This document shows, piece by piece, positions 26,454 to 35,683 of a stretch of 64,000 bases of DNA. This stretch comes from an uncultured Lachnospiraceae bacterium. Its GTDB lineage: Bacteria; Bacillota; Clostridia; Lachnospirales; Lachnospiraceae. Numbering within the stretch: position 1 is the stretch's first letter; the number at the start of each line of letters is the position of its first letter. The DNA is taken from positions 26,185-90,184 of the forward strand of contig CAJTTO010000010.1 in assembly GCA_910579275.1 (NCBI GenBank), in the 5' to 3' direction. The translations under genes and the position numbers were made by a program. Below the pieces are notes generated by a model, which saw only the letters and a list, made by a program, of their open reading frames with translations, made no database searches and was not told the origin of the DNA.

Positions 26454-27398
26454 ATGCTGCATATTAAAAATCTGGACGAAGGGCTTCCTATTTTTAAGGC
26501 ACTGGGCTCTGAAATCAGAGTCGAAATTATCAAAATACTGCTGGAAAACCACGGAATGAGCATGAACGAGCTTGCCAGCCGGCTCAATATCACAAACGGC
26601 GCCCTGACAAACCATATCAAAAAATTAGAGGACAGCGGCATCGTCACCATCTCCAATGAGTCCACAGGACACGGAAACCTGAAAAAATGCTCTGTTTTCT
26701 TGGACAAAATACTGATTGATATCGACACGCTGGAAGACTTTGTGAACATATACCAGACAAATCTGCGGATTGGACATTTTACAGACTACAAAGTCTATCC
26801 CACATGCGGCATCGCTTCCAACACGGCGCTGATTGGCGAAGTGGACGATACCCGCTATTTCGCGCATCCTGAGCGGTATAACGCGGATATCCTGTGGTTT
26901 ACGAGGGGATACGTGGAATACATCGTGCCAAATTTTATCCCGTTTGGGCAAAAAATTGACCAGATTACCATTTCACTGGAAATCGGTTCCGAAGCGCCCG
27001 GCATCAATGATGTCTGGCCGTCGGACATCTCTTTTAAGCTCAATGACAAAAAAATTGCCACATGGACAAGCCCCGGTGACTTCGGCGCCGTACAGGGCAT
27101 CTTCACACCTGACTGGTGGTATCCGAACTGGAACCAGTATGGTCTTTTGAAAATTTTGGTGATTAACCGAACCGGAACCTTTATAGACGGTCTGCAGGTA
27201 TCCGACATTTCCATCAATGAATTTGATTTTGACTACCGCAGTACCATCAAGCTCAAGCTCGAAGTCGAGGAGGACGCGGAGCACGTCGGCGGACTGACCA
27301 TCTTCGGGAAAAGCTTTGGAAATTACAATCAGGATATCGACATCCGCATGAAATACAGTCCCATTCCCGGTTTGATGCCGGAAGAAAAAACAGTCTGA
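26454..27398 (+). CDS. ArsR-type winged-helix regulator with C-terminal sensor region
   Basis: A 314-residue DNA-binding protein. Residues 1-90 form an ArsR-like winged helix (FKALGSEIRVEIIKILLENHGMSMNELASRLNI, NGALTNHIKKLEDSGIV). The rest is a long beta-rich domain with many aromatics (PDWWYPNWNQYGLL, AHPERYNADILWF) seen in regulators beside glycosidase clusters, probably sensing a sugar. It has no metal-binding cysteines, so it is not a metal sensor. It is transcribed away from GH2 and towards the permease operon; control of the arabinan genes is inferred from position and shared palindromes. Ribosome site GGTGGGAG. Confidence 0.8.
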   Translation: MLHIKNLDEGLPIFKALGSEIRVEIIKILLENHGMSMNELASRLNITNGALTNHIKKLEDSGIVTISNESTGHGNLKKCSVFLDKILIDIDTLEDFVNIYQTNLRIGHFTDYKVYPTCGIASNTALIGEVDDTRYFAHPERYNADILWFTRGYVEYIVPNFIPFGQKIDQITISLEIGSEAPGINDVWPSDISFKLNDKKIATWTSPGDFGAVQGIFTPDWWYPNWNQYGLLKILVINRTGTFIDGLQVSDISINEFDFDYRSTIKLKLEVEEDAEHVGGLTIFGKSFGNYNQDIDIRMKYSPIPGLMPEEKTV

Positions 27399-27402
27399 CA
27401 CA

Positions 27403-27427
27403 AAAAACCACCATCTCTGGTGGTTTT
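27403..27427. terminator. Bidirectional terminator
   Basis: ACCACC pairs with GGTGGT around ATCTCT, with A-run before and T-run after (27403-27427). It serves the regulator gene on the plus strand and the permease/YesL operon on the minus strand. Confidence 0.85.
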
Positions 27428-27441
27428 TATTGTAGAACACA

Positions 27442-28086
27442 CTATTCATTTGGAAATATTTTTTCAGGATAGTCAAAATCATCAAATTTCTCATCAATGT
27501 GGTTCATAAAAACGCGGTAGAAAAAGAATGACTGTACATAAAACAGCACCGCAAATCCGATAAACAGCATAATGCTGTTGGCGACCAGCGACACAAGGTT
27601 GGCATATACAGCCGCGCCTGTAATCACCAGCAGTACCGCCGTGTACGGAAGATACCCCACCGCAAACGCCGCTGCATTCTTGGCAAGCTGCCCTGTCTTT
27701 CCATCCAGCTTTGCAAACACCGGAAACAGCCACAGCACCCAGATAAGGAACAGAAAGCAGACAATGCCGCTGACAATGAACATCCCTTTTGAGAACACAG
27801 TTCCCTGCCGATACCAGAACAGCATATCAACCGTCAGAATCACGCTGCACAGCAGAACGCCAATCCACACAGGCGTAACCTGAAGGAAATTTTTCCGGAA
27901 ACTGGAAAAAAAGCGTTTCACTACATACCCGTCACCGCAGCGGATGGAAGTAATGCTGACATAATAAGCCGCAGTCGTTGCCGCCCCCGCTGTGACAACA
28001 GGGAGGCAGCACAATAACCATATGACGTTCAACAGAATCAAGTCTGTCATCTTGTTCAAAAAAGCAATAACCGGTGAATTTGACAT
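27442..28086 (-). CDS. yesL: YesL-family (DUF624) membrane protein
   Basis: A 214-residue protein with about five membrane spans, beginning FLNKMTDLILLNVIWLLCCLPVVTAGAA, which is the DUF624 signature including the conserved PxxTxGAA segment. YesL-type proteins accompany carbohydrate ABC importers of the CUT1 type; their exact job is unknown, perhaps assembly or regulation of the transporter. It is the last gene of the leftward operon, 15 bp after the permease, and is followed by a terminator. Confidence 0.87.
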   Translation of the reverse strand: MSNSPVIAFLNKMTDLILLNVIWLLCCLPVVTAGAATTAAYYVSITSIRCGDGYVVKRFFSSFRKNFLQVTPVWIGVLLCSVILTVDMLFWYRQGTVFSKGMFIVSGIVCFLFLIWVLWLFPVFAKLDGKTGQLAKNAAAFAVGYLPYTAVLLVITGAAVYANLVSLVANSIMLFIGFAVLFYVQSFFFYRVFMNHIDEKFDDFDYPEKIFPNE

Positions 28087-28101
28087 AATGTTAACCCCGT
28101 T

Positions 28102-28968
28102 TTATTTGATTCCGCTGATTGCCACAGACTCAATGATAACTCTCTGGAAACAGAAGAATAAGGTAATCGTAGGCAGCATGGCAATAACGGAAGCCGCCAT
28201 GATCAGCGCGTAGTCACTCTGAATGGAATAATATGTATTAAATGAACGAATTACCACCTGCAGTGTCCAGTTTTTCTCACTTCTCAGGAAAATCGTGGGC
28301 GCAAGGTAATCATTCCAGATTCCCATGAACCACAGTGTAAGCTGTGTTCCCACGGCGCCTTTCATCAGCGGGAAGAAAATCTGTAAAAACGTGCGGAAGT
28401 ACCCGCATCCGTCCAGCTTTGCAGCGTCCATCAGGTCATTTGGAATACTGGACAAATTCTGACGGAGGAAGAATACCATGCTGATATTTCCGAAACAAGC
28501 CGGAATAATCAATGGCAAAAGTGTATCTGTCCAGCCAAACTTGGTGAACATTACATACTGCGGAATCATGATAACCGCAAACGGAATCATGATGGTAGCC
28601 AGAAGTCCCATAAAGATAGCGCCTTTTGCTCGGAACTCCATCTTCGCAAACGCAAAAGCAGCAAGCGAAGACGTGAAACCGCCAATCAGCAGCACGGGAA
28701 TTTCCACCTTGACCGTATTCAAAATACCGGAGATGAAATTGCCCTTTGACATAACTTCCGCATATTTACCCCATACCCATGGGTTCGGGATAACCCTTAA
28801 CTGTCCTGACAGATACTGATTCTTTGTCATGAACGAAGTCATAATCATGTAAATCAGCGGAAAAATCATGACTACTGCGCCGAGCGACAGCAGGACGAAC
28901 ACTATTATATTAATCATTCTGTCTTTCTTGGATGTCACCTCGGATGACATGATATCTTTGTTTTTCAT
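28102..28968 (-). CDS. Sugar ABC transporter permease (MalG/AraQ/LplC type)
   Basis: Inner-membrane permease of 288 residues with six predicted spans. The EAA loop is present as DAAKLDGCGYFRTFLQIFFPLMKGA near residues 175-200, which docks the ATPase. The C-terminal FQRVIIESVAISGIK ending is typical of the CUT1 second permease. It pairs with the 323-codon permease upstream and the solute-binding lipoprotein. No ATPase gene is in the locus, so a shared MsmX/UgpC-type ATPase elsewhere is probably used. Confidence 0.92.
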   Translation of the reverse strand: MKNKDIMSSEVTSKKDRMINIIVFVLLSLGAVVMIFPLIYMIMTSFMTKNQYLSGQLRVIPNPWVWGKYAEVMSKGNFISGILNTVKVEIPVLLIGGFTSSLAAFAFAKMEFRAKGAIFMGLLATIMIPFAVIMIPQYVMFTKFGWTDTLLPLIIPACFGNISMVFFLRQNLSSIPNDLMDAAKLDGCGYFRTFLQIFFPLMKGAVGTQLTLWFMGIWNDYLAPTIFLRSEKNWTLQVVIRSFNTYYSIQSDYALIMAASVIAMLPTITLFFCFQRVIIESVAISGIK

Positions 28969-28979
28969 AGTGCACCCCC

Positions 28980-29921
28980 TTAGTCCATGGTCTTAACCCA
29001 TTTGTTCTGTCCGATAAAGTTAATCAGCGTAATGATAAAGATAATAATTGCAAGGATAACCGCAATGGCGCTCGCATATCCGAGCTGGAAGCTCTCGAAA
29101 GCCTTCTGGTACAGATAGAATACGATTGTAGCCGCACTGTAACCAATACCACCGTTCCCGGACGGCGTCATGACCTGTACCTCTACGAATACCTGGAAAC
29201 CGCCAATCAGGGTAGTTACCAAGATATAGAATGTCACCGGAGAGAGCAGCGGAAGCGTGATGTTCCTGAATTTCTGCCATCCGGTCGCGCCGTCCACCAT
29301 CGCCGCCTCATAGTAGGAGCGCGGTATATTCTGCAGTCCGGCAAGATACAGGATAATGGAGGTTCCCAGACCTTTCCACACCATGAAGATAATCATGGAC
29401 ACCTTAATCAGCGCCTCGTCGCCAAGCCAGTTCGGTCCATGCAGACCTGTCAAAGTCTTAATAATCGTATTCAGCAGACCGTAGTCATAGTTGTATACCC
29501 ATGCCCACAGGATGGAAACAGATACCAGCGAGGAGATAACCGGCACATAATACATGGTACGCAGCACGCGCACGCCGGGAATCTTGCGGTTCATACCCAT
29601 GGCACAGAGCAGACCAAGAATCATTCCGATCGGAATACCAAGCAGATAAATTGTGGTTGTCACAAGTGTCTGCCAGAATTTTTTGTCGGCAAATAACTTT
29701 ACATAGTTATCTAAACCGCAGAAACGATCCATCATTCCCTGAAATCCCTTTGCACCGTTCCAAGTCGTGAGACTTGTCAGAATTGCAAAAATAATGGGAT
29801 AAAGCATAAATATAAGAAATCCAACTGCCGGCGCAGCGACAAACAAAAGCCCCCAACGTTCCTCACGTCTCGCCATCGCAGACAATTTGGTTTTTTGATT
29901 ATTGCCCTTCTTACCTTCCAT
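28980..29921 (-). CDS. Sugar ABC transporter permease (MalF/AraP/LplB type)
   Basis: First CUT1 permease of 313 residues, six spans, beginning LLFVAAPAVGFLIFMLYPIIFAILTS. The EAA loop reads EAAMVDGATGWQKFRNITLPLLSP at about residues 215-240. I start at the ATG at 29921, with AAAGGCGGC upstream; the frame reaches back to a TTG at 29951. It overlaps nothing and is 11 bp before the second permease, so both are cotranscribed behind the binding-protein gene. Confidence 0.92.
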   Translation of the reverse strand: MEGKKGNNQKTKLSAMARREERWGLLFVAAPAVGFLIFMLYPIIFAILTSLTTWNGAKGFQGMMDRFCGLDNYVKLFADKKFWQTLVTTTIYLLGIPIGMILGLLCAMGMNRKIPGVRVLRTMYYVPVISSLVSVSILWAWVYNYDYGLLNTIIKTLTGLHGPNWLGDEALIKVSMIIFMVWKGLGTSIILYLAGLQNIPRSYYEAAMVDGATGWQKFRNITLPLLSPVTFYILVTTLIGGFQVFVEVQVMTPSGNGGIGYSAATIVFYLYQKAFESFQLGYASAIAVILAIIIFIITLINFIGQNKWVKTMD

Positions 29922-30012
29922 AATGCCGCCTTTCTTAAGGAACTGTCCCAAAACAACTCCTTACAAAACAGGTGCGGACAGCCAAAACTGTTGCCGCACC
30001 TATTTCCCCATG

Positions 30013-31518
30013 TTACTGTCCGCTTGCCGCTGCCTTCATTTCATTTGCATTGTCAAGCGCTGCCTGCATTGCCGGCTGTACTTCCGCGCAGTACTCTGCC
30101 GCGGTCTTCTCGCCAGTCAAAACATACTCGTAACCGCCGCTTAAGAACTCGTTCCACCAGTCAGCATTGTATGTATAGGTTGTCTCAACAAAGATACCTT
30201 CGTACTTGTCTGTTCCTTCAATGTAGTTGAAGATAACATCTACGTTCTCACCGTAAGGAATTGTTCCGTCTGCGATTCTGTCCTTGAAATCACCCTTTGC
30301 ATAGCTCATTGTGTTCGGAATCTGCAAAGATGCACCTGTTGTCTCACCGGAAAGCACTCTCTGACCTTCAAGGTCTGTTGAGAACAGTGTAATCAGCGCT
30401 GCTGCCGCTTCCGGATACTGTGTATCAGCTGAAACTGCAAATCCGACCGAACCGTTACGTGTCATGGAAACGCCTGTCGAACCTGTCGGCCATGCGCAAA
30501 GACCCCAATCATATGGGAATGTATTCTCATCCATAAATGCGCCGACATCCCATGTACCGCATGCATAGAACGCAATCTGTCCGTCCAGCCATCTCTGGTA
30601 TCCGCCAAGAGCGGTATCCTGCTCAACCGTCGGTGTCACGTTATACTTGCATGTCAGATCTGCAAAATACTGGAACGCGTCAACAAATTCCTTCTGTCCG
30701 TCAATCACAACCTGTGTGTAATCCTCATTCAGGAAATGTCCGCCGTTTGTATAAATGAAAGCATCCAGCGCCCACTGAAGTGCATTTGCGCAGCCCCACT
30801 GGTCAATTTCGCCGTCGCCGTCCCTGTCAATTGTCAGCTTGCCGCAAACTTCAAGGAATTCTTCCCATGTATACGGATTTTCAGGATCCGGATACTCTAC
30901 TTCAGCCGCGTCAAACAATGTCTTGTTGTATGCGAATGCAAATGTTGACAAATCCTTTGGCAGGCAGTAAAGCGAGCCTTTTCCTGCTTCTTTTCCGTCA
31001 TAGCGGTATGCTGTTGTGATAGCCGGCCATAAGTCTGCAATCGTCTCCTCCGGAACATACTCGTCAAGCGGAAGCACATATCCGTCATCCACATTAGCCG
31101 CAACCGTATCAGGACCTACGTAGAAAATATCCGGCATATCGTTTGCTGCCTTGTATGCAAGAATCTTCTGACCATACTCGTCAGCTGTCGTTACCTCAAA
31201 CGTTACGTTTGCACCCGTTGTCTCCATGAACTTGTCAATCAGTGTCTGATAAACTGTCTTCTCATGATCCTGCGCATAGATAAATACCGTGAGGTCTGCT
31301 CCGCTGTAGTCACCCTCTACACTGACATTGTCAGTCGCTGACTTGTCAACCGTAATCTGTGCGCCGACTTTCTCCTCCGTGCTTGCAGCAGACGGTGTCT
31401 CTGCTGTTGCGGACGATGAAGCGCTGTCTGCAGGTGCGCTGTCTCCGCCGCCGCAGCCTGCCAGACAGGATGCCAAAAGTACAGAAGTAAGTAATACACT
31501 AACAATTTTCTTTTTCAT
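30013..31518 (-). CDS. Extracellular solute-binding lipoprotein of a sugar ABC transporter
   Basis: A 501-residue family-1 binding protein. Lipobox LASCLAGC at residues 15-22, then a Ser/Ala/Thr linker. Binding-protein features include TVFIYAQDHEKTVYQTLIDKFMETTGANVTFE near the start and INEYVP/QRWLDGQIAFYACGTWDVGAF, where aromatic residues stack on sugars. Next to GH43 arabinanases the likely ligand is an arabino-oligosaccharide, by inference. It is the first gene of the operon, with a promoter at 31681-31710. Confidence 0.92.
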   Translation of the reverse strand: MKKKIVSVLLTSVLLASCLAGCGGGDSAPADSASSSATAETPSAASTEEKVGAQITVDKSATDNVSVEGDYSGADLTVFIYAQDHEKTVYQTLIDKFMETTGANVTFEVTTADEYGQKILAYKAANDMPDIFYVGPDTVAANVDDGYVLPLDEYVPEETIADLWPAITTAYRYDGKEAGKGSLYCLPKDLSTFAFAYNKTLFDAAEVEYPDPENPYTWEEFLEVCGKLTIDRDGDGEIDQWGCANALQWALDAFIYTNGGHFLNEDYTQVVIDGQKEFVDAFQYFADLTCKYNVTPTVEQDTALGGYQRWLDGQIAFYACGTWDVGAFMDENTFPYDWGLCAWPTGSTGVSMTRNGSVGFAVSADTQYPEAAAALITLFSTDLEGQRVLSGETTGASLQIPNTMSYAKGDFKDRIADGTIPYGENVDVIFNYIEGTDKYEGIFVETTYTYNADWWNEFLSGGYEYVLTGEKTAAEYCAEVQPAMQAALDNANEMKAAASGQ

Positions 31519-31680
31519 ATGAACCTCCCTTGTGAAATTGAATGAAATTTGTTACTCGTTTTGCAGATTGACGAAACAAGATGGGCTTTTCCATTATTCA
31601 TGTACTATTTGCACAAATATCATTTTAATGTTTGTGCGCGTTGCTCATCCTGTTTCGTTTCTGCACCATTTAATATACAC

Positions 31681-31710
31681 ATTGTACAATGTAAGTTATG
31701 GTATTGTCAA
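31681..31710 (-). promoter_or_regulatory. Promoter of the sugar ABC operon
   Basis: On the minus strand TTGACA (31710-31705), 18 bp, TACAAT (31686-31681). The -10 lies in the palindrome ATTGTACAAT. A leader of about 160 nt follows, without an obvious riboswitch. Upstream (31715-31765) is very AT-rich with TATTTTAAAA-like runs that may hold regulator or UP-element sites. Confidence 0.65.
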
Positions 31711-31769
31711 TACGTTTTGCAAAAATATTTTATTTTTTTTTAAAATACTTTTTATTTCTTTAAAATATG

Positions 31770-33275
31770 TTAAAGATACATCACTGCCCAAATCGTCTCA
31801 TTGTTGTTCCCAACACCCATCAGACATCTGACGGCATTTCCTGCCTCGTCAGTCATGTCCAGAAGAACACCACTGTAAGTGACGCCGTTCAGCACAAGGT
31901 TCATGTAGCAGGTTCCTTCCTCCAGCTCGTAGCTGCCCTCTGTGCTTCCGGAAAGTTTTCCGCCTTTCAGGGTCACTGCCTCCCCTTCATGAATCGCCGC
32001 GCCGATATCCGTCCCATGATTCAGCAGATACCAGTTTCCCTCGACTTCCTTTTTCGTGTAACCGCCATCCTTTAGCCCCTCTCCGTTTGTCGCAAACGGC
32101 GCAGCCACAAGCCAGCCTTCCTTGTTCTTGAACATCTGGTGCACGCGCGGTTCATGATACTCGCTTCCGTTGTCGAAGCGCTGATGATAAAACAGATACA
32201 TTTTTCCGTCGTCATCAATCAGTGCAGAGCAGTGTCCCGGCGCCATGTATGCCGTTTTCAGACTCGGCAGGAGATAATTCCCCATCATTTTTACACCAAG
32301 CCCGGAGTGGTCAGCCACATAGCCGAATGTGCTGCCTGACGCGTCAACATAAGGTCCGTCTACCTGTTCCGAGCGGAAACAGCGAATCTGGTAACCGCCT
32401 TCTCTCGTCAGACTGCCGTAGGAGACAAGCAGATAATAGTAGCCGCTCTCCGCATCATAGAAAATATAGGGACCTTCACAGGAATTGTGCAGACCGCCAA
32501 TCAGATATTTTCCGTAGTACTTGTCCACATGCGCTTCTTCGTCCGCTTCAGGGTGAATGGGATATCCCGTCGTCTGGTCAATCTCCAGAAGCCAGATTCC
32601 GCCCGACCATGAGCCATATACCATCCACATCTTCCCGTCCTTGTCATAAAATACAGTCGGGTCAATGCAGTTTGGATAATTCAGGTGGTTGTACTCCGCA
32701 GACTGCAGATAATTTGTAACCTTTACATCCTCTCCCATAATTTCCGCAAGATTTGTCTTTTCCGCCGTCATGGAGGTGAAACCGGAATAGAGCAGCGTAT
32801 CTATGTACGTGTACGGCCCGGTGATTTCATCCGCCGTGGCAAAACAGATATTCGAAGTGCGCCAGTCATGGCTTGTGGAAAAATACATCACCCATTTCCC
32901 CATAGTCTCGTTGTAGATGACGTCCGGCGCCCATACCGCGTACCCGCCCTCCACATAGTTGCCCACGTAGGCAAACGCCTCCATCTTCTCGTCAAAAAGA
33001 TTGTCAAACAGCGGATTGCTGCCGTTGACGCCGCTTGCAAAAGACTTCCAGTCCATCAAGTCCGCGCTCTGCGCCGCCTCCATATGCGATCCGAAAATAT
33101 AGTAATTATCTTCCGACTTCACAATGGATGGGTCATGCACCGATATCCCGAGGGCTGCATTTTTTTGTTCGACTTCCTCCGCGTTCCTGCCCTGAAGGCT
33201 GCCTCCGCACCCGGTAACACCGATTACAATGGCGGCAAGTGTCATGCCACATGCCAGTATTCCTTTTCCTTTCAT
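31770..33275 (-). CDS. Exported GH43 arabinanase-like lipoprotein
   Basis: Surface lipoprotein of 501 residues: lipobox VIGVTGC (Cys 23), then a five-blade propeller of the endo-1,5-alpha-arabinanase type. The three acidic catalytic residues are visible in SVHDPSIVKSEDN (Asp about 48), NCIDPTVFYDKDG (Asp about 205) and NSCEGPYIFYD (Glu about 262), with WAPDVIYN and YMAPGHCSA as further markers. A C-terminal beta module (about 415-501) is the extra domain found in this GH43 subfamily. It would cut arabinan outside the cell for the ABC importer. Ribosome site GGAGGT. Confidence 0.9.
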   Translation of the reverse strand: MKGKGILACGMTLAAIVIGVTGCGGSLQGRNAEEVEQKNAALGISVHDPSIVKSEDNYYIFGSHMEAAQSADLMDWKSFASGVNGSNPLFDNLFDEKMEAFAYVGNYVEGGYAVWAPDVIYNETMGKWVMYFSTSHDWRTSNICFATADEITGPYTYIDTLLYSGFTSMTAEKTNLAEIMGEDVKVTNYLQSAEYNHLNYPNCIDPTVFYDKDGKMWMVYGSWSGGIWLLEIDQTTGYPIHPEADEEAHVDKYYGKYLIGGLHNSCEGPYIFYDAESGYYYLLVSYGSLTREGGYQIRCFRSEQVDGPYVDASGSTFGYVADHSGLGVKMMGNYLLPSLKTAYMAPGHCSALIDDDGKMYLFYHQRFDNGSEYHEPRVHQMFKNKEGWLVAAPFATNGEGLKDGGYTKKEVEGNWYLLNHGTDIGAAIHEGEAVTLKGGKLSGSTEGSYELEEGTCYMNLVLNGVTYSGVLLDMTDEAGNAVRCLMGVGNNNETIWAVMYL

Positions 33276-33297
33276 CTTGATACCTCCATCTTCCTCC

Positions 33298-33417
33298 TAA
33301 ATTATTTTAGTTTTCTGTCAACATTGTATACAAAATGTATAGTTTTTTCAAGGGTTTTAAATTATTTTTGGATATTATTTCATTTTTATTGTCAATTTTC
33401 ACCCTATACTTTATAAT
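33298..33417. promoter_or_regulatory. Divergent GH43 promoters with candidate regulator sites
   Basis: Minus strand: TTGAAA (33351-33346), 17 bp, TACAAT (33328-33323), reading into the exported arabinanase. Plus strand: TTGTCA (33389-33394), 17 bp, TATAAT (33412-33417), reading into the intracellular arabinanase. TAAATTATTTTAG at 33298-33310 and TAAATTATTTTTG at 33357-33369 match the ArsR-gene palindrome region at 26371-26384, supporting co-regulation. Confidence 0.65.
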
Positions 33418-33449
33418 GAGATAAATCAATATACCAAGGAGGAACATTT

Positions 33450-34763
33450 ATGCATTTGATTACCTACCCAGCAAAACCGCCTGCCGAGCCGCCGAAACCG
33501 GAGCGCTTAGAACCGATGAAGCGTGACCTGCCGGGGCTTTGGATGACCCACGACCCTGCCGTCTACCGCGATCCCGTGTCCGGAAACTATTATCTCTACT
33601 GCACGGGCGCTGTCTGTAAGCGCTCCTCGGATCTCCTGCACTGGGAAAGTCTTGGCAGGGTCGTGGAAGACCCGCCCGAGGAATCTGTCAGCTGGACAAA
33701 CAGCCGCGATATCTGGGCGCCCGACATTGTAAAAGTCGGAAACGAATACCGCCTGTACTGCTCAAACTCCTCGTGGGGCGTGCGGCAGTCCTGCATTTTC
33801 CTCGCAGTCTCCGACAGCCCTGAGGGGCCGTTTGTCCCGCGTGGGTGTGTACTCAAGACAACCGATGCGCTTCCGGTGAACGCCATTGACGCCAATATTA
33901 TTGAAGATGCAGATTCCGGCACGCAGTATCTTCTATACGGCTCATTCTGGGGCGGATGCCATATGATTCCGCTCGACAAAGAAACAGGCCTTGCCGCAGA
34001 ATCCGGAATTGGTGTCTGTGTTGCAAGACGCCCCGCGTGGACGGACTGTGCCATCGAAGGCCCTTACATGATATATCATCCGGAAACAAAGTACTACTAT
34101 CTCTTTGTCTCCTATGGCTCGCTGAAGAGCGATTACAATATCCGTGTCGGAAGAAGCCGCTGTGTCACGGGGCCCTTTTATGACTTCCACGGACGGAATC
34201 TTGCCGACACAGATGACGAGGACAACACGACCGGACTGATGATATCCTGCGGTTACCGCTGGCTTGACGGCACGCCGTACATGGCTCCCGGACACAACTC
34301 CGTTTTAGTGGACACGGACGGCAGAATGTTCCTTGTGTCCCATATTCGGGAACTGAATTTCAAGACGGACGCCGAACCGTCGACGCTGCAGATACGCCAG
34401 CTGTACATGACACCTGACGAATGGCTGACTGCCGCCGCACAGCCCTACGCCGGAGAGACGCTGCAGGATCTCTGCGAGGACGATATTGCCGGAAGTTACG
34501 AGCGCATTTCCCTGACCCCCTCCGTTCCCCAAGGCATCATGCACGCGCACCCATTCTGCCTGATGAAAGGCGGGCGCATGGAATGCTGCTCTGTCATCGG
34601 AACATGGAAACAGACCGGTTCCTGTACCATTACGCTTTCTTATGGTTCCACAACAGAATCTGTCATTGTTTCCCCGGCGTGGGACCGCGAACGCGACAAG
34701 CCCACACTGATGATGTCCGGACTGTCAAACCGCGGAATCTGTACGTGGTACAAAAAGCGCTGA
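33450..34763 (+). CDS. Intracellular GH43 arabinanase/arabinosidase
   Basis: A 437-residue propeller enzyme without a signal peptide, so probably acting on imported oligosaccharides. Catalytic positions correspond to WMTHDPAVYRD (Asp about 36), NAIDANIIEDAD (Asp about 150) and CAIEGPYMIYHPE (Glu about 203); YMAPGHNSVLVD is the metal-site histidine region. The C-terminal ~80 residues are a beta module. It is divergent from the exported GH43, with AAGGAGG before the ATG, and ends at a bidirectional terminator. Confidence 0.9.
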   Translation: MHLITYPAKPPAEPPKPERLEPMKRDLPGLWMTHDPAVYRDPVSGNYYLYCTGAVCKRSSDLLHWESLGRVVEDPPEESVSWTNSRDIWAPDIVKVGNEYRLYCSNSSWGVRQSCIFLAVSDSPEGPFVPRGCVLKTTDALPVNAIDANIIEDADSGTQYLLYGSFWGGCHMIPLDKETGLAAESGIGVCVARRPAWTDCAIEGPYMIYHPETKYYYLFVSYGSLKSDYNIRVGRSRCVTGPFYDFHGRNLADTDDEDNTTGLMISCGYRWLDGTPYMAPGHNSVLVDTDGRMFLVSHIRELNFKTDAEPSTLQIRQLYMTPDEWLTAAAQPYAGETLQDLCEDDIAGSYERISLTPSVPQGIMHAHPFCLMKGGRMECCSVIGTWKQTGSCTITLSYGSTTESVIVSPAWDRERDKPTLMMSGLSNRGICTWYKKR

Positions 34764-34779
34764 CAATATTTCCCCAATT

Positions 34780-34816
34780 CAAAAAAGCAGGTTCGCACAA
34801 CCTGCTTTTTTGAATT
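34780..34816. terminator. Bidirectional terminator
   Basis: AAAAAAGCAGGTT pairs with AACCTGCTTTTTT around CGCAC. Runs of A and T on both sides let it end both the GH43 gene and thiT, whose stop codon touches it. Confidence 0.88.
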
Positions 34817-35544
34817 TAAGCTTCCATCGTAAGCCGCCGAATCCTGCCAATCGCCGCCTTGACCGGTTCAAGCAGAATGACAACGATGCTCACGCTGGCT
34901 TCTGCAAAGATATAGATGCCGTTGTACACCATTGAGTACGGAAGCACGCTCCAGCCTTCCCATGCATACGAGGCAAAGAAGATGCAGCCTGACGCCACGG
35001 TAAACACATAGCGCCCCAGCACACCCACGAGATAGCCCTTGAGCAGCCCGTTCTTTGTATTGGAGAAAAGCCCTGACAGCCCGAGCGCGCCAAACGCAAG
35101 CAGATAGTCCATCACAAGCTGCATCGGGTACAAAACATAGGGATCCATCAAAAGCTGCAAAACGCCATATGCAAGCCCCGTCATCAGCCCTGCGCCAAGT
35201 CCGAAAAAATATCCGGGCAGGCAGGCAATCAGCATGGACAGCAGCGTAATGGAACCGCCTGTCGGAAAGTGAAACAGCTTAATGTTCGAGAGCACGGTGG
35301 CGAGTGCGACTGCCATTGCACAGAACACAAGCTGCCGGACGGTCAGCTTCCCACTGCCATATCGGCTGTTCTCCGGCCGTTCGCTTTTCGCGTCAGTCTT
35401 TTTTTCCCTTTTCGCCTGAAGCCTTGCCAGTGCGACCGCAGCCACAAGCAGCACAGCAATTGCAGCCGCGAGCAGCCCGTTTCCAAGCGCTGTCGGGACG
35501 TAGGTCGTCTCGCCCCAGTCATTTACTACTACATTGTACAACAT
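34816..35544 (-). CDS. thiT: Thiamine-specific ECF transporter S component ThiT
   Basis: Membrane S component that binds thiamine and docks on the shared ECF energising module. The 242-residue product has six spans; FHFPTGGSITLLSMLIACLPGYFFG and DPYVLYPMQLVMDYLLAFGALGL match ThiT's thiamine-site regions. A non-family N-terminal extension (one span plus a Lys/Arg-rich linker, residues 1-70) precedes the core. The ATG at 35544 is chosen from AAGGAGGA upstream; that site is paired in a hairpin under a TPP riboswitch, which confirms thiamine control. Confidence 0.92.
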   Translation of the reverse strand: MLYNVVVNDWGETTYVPTALGNGLLAAAIAVLLVAAVALARLQAKREKKTDAKSERPENSRYGSGKLTVRQLVFCAMAVALATVLSNIKLFHFPTGGSITLLSMLIACLPGYFFGLGAGLMTGLAYGVLQLLMDPYVLYPMQLVMDYLLAFGALGLSGLFSNTKNGLLKGYLVGVLGRYVFTVASGCIFFASYAWEGWSVLPYSMVYNGIYIFAEASVSIVVILLEPVKAAIGRIRRLTMEA

Positions 35545-35550
35545 AAAAAA

Positions 35551-35580
35551 ATCCTCCTTCGTCTGCGCGAGGAGGTCAGC
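35551..35580 (-). promoter_or_regulatory. Expression platform: hairpin sequestering the thiT ribosome site
   Basis: On the minus strand CCTCCT (35575-35570) pairs with AGGAGG (35558-35553) across an 11-nt loop and is followed by A and seven T. The right arm is the thiT ribosome site, so the hairpin can both terminate transcription and block translation. It lies about 110 nt downstream of the aptamer. Confidence 0.75.
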
Positions 35581-35683
35581 ATCGTAACTGTTCCAAAGTT
35601 CCTTTTCCACACGGCCGCAGCATCAACATACGATGCTTCCGCAGCTCATGTTTTCACGGATTCCGAACAGTTCCAAGTATCAT

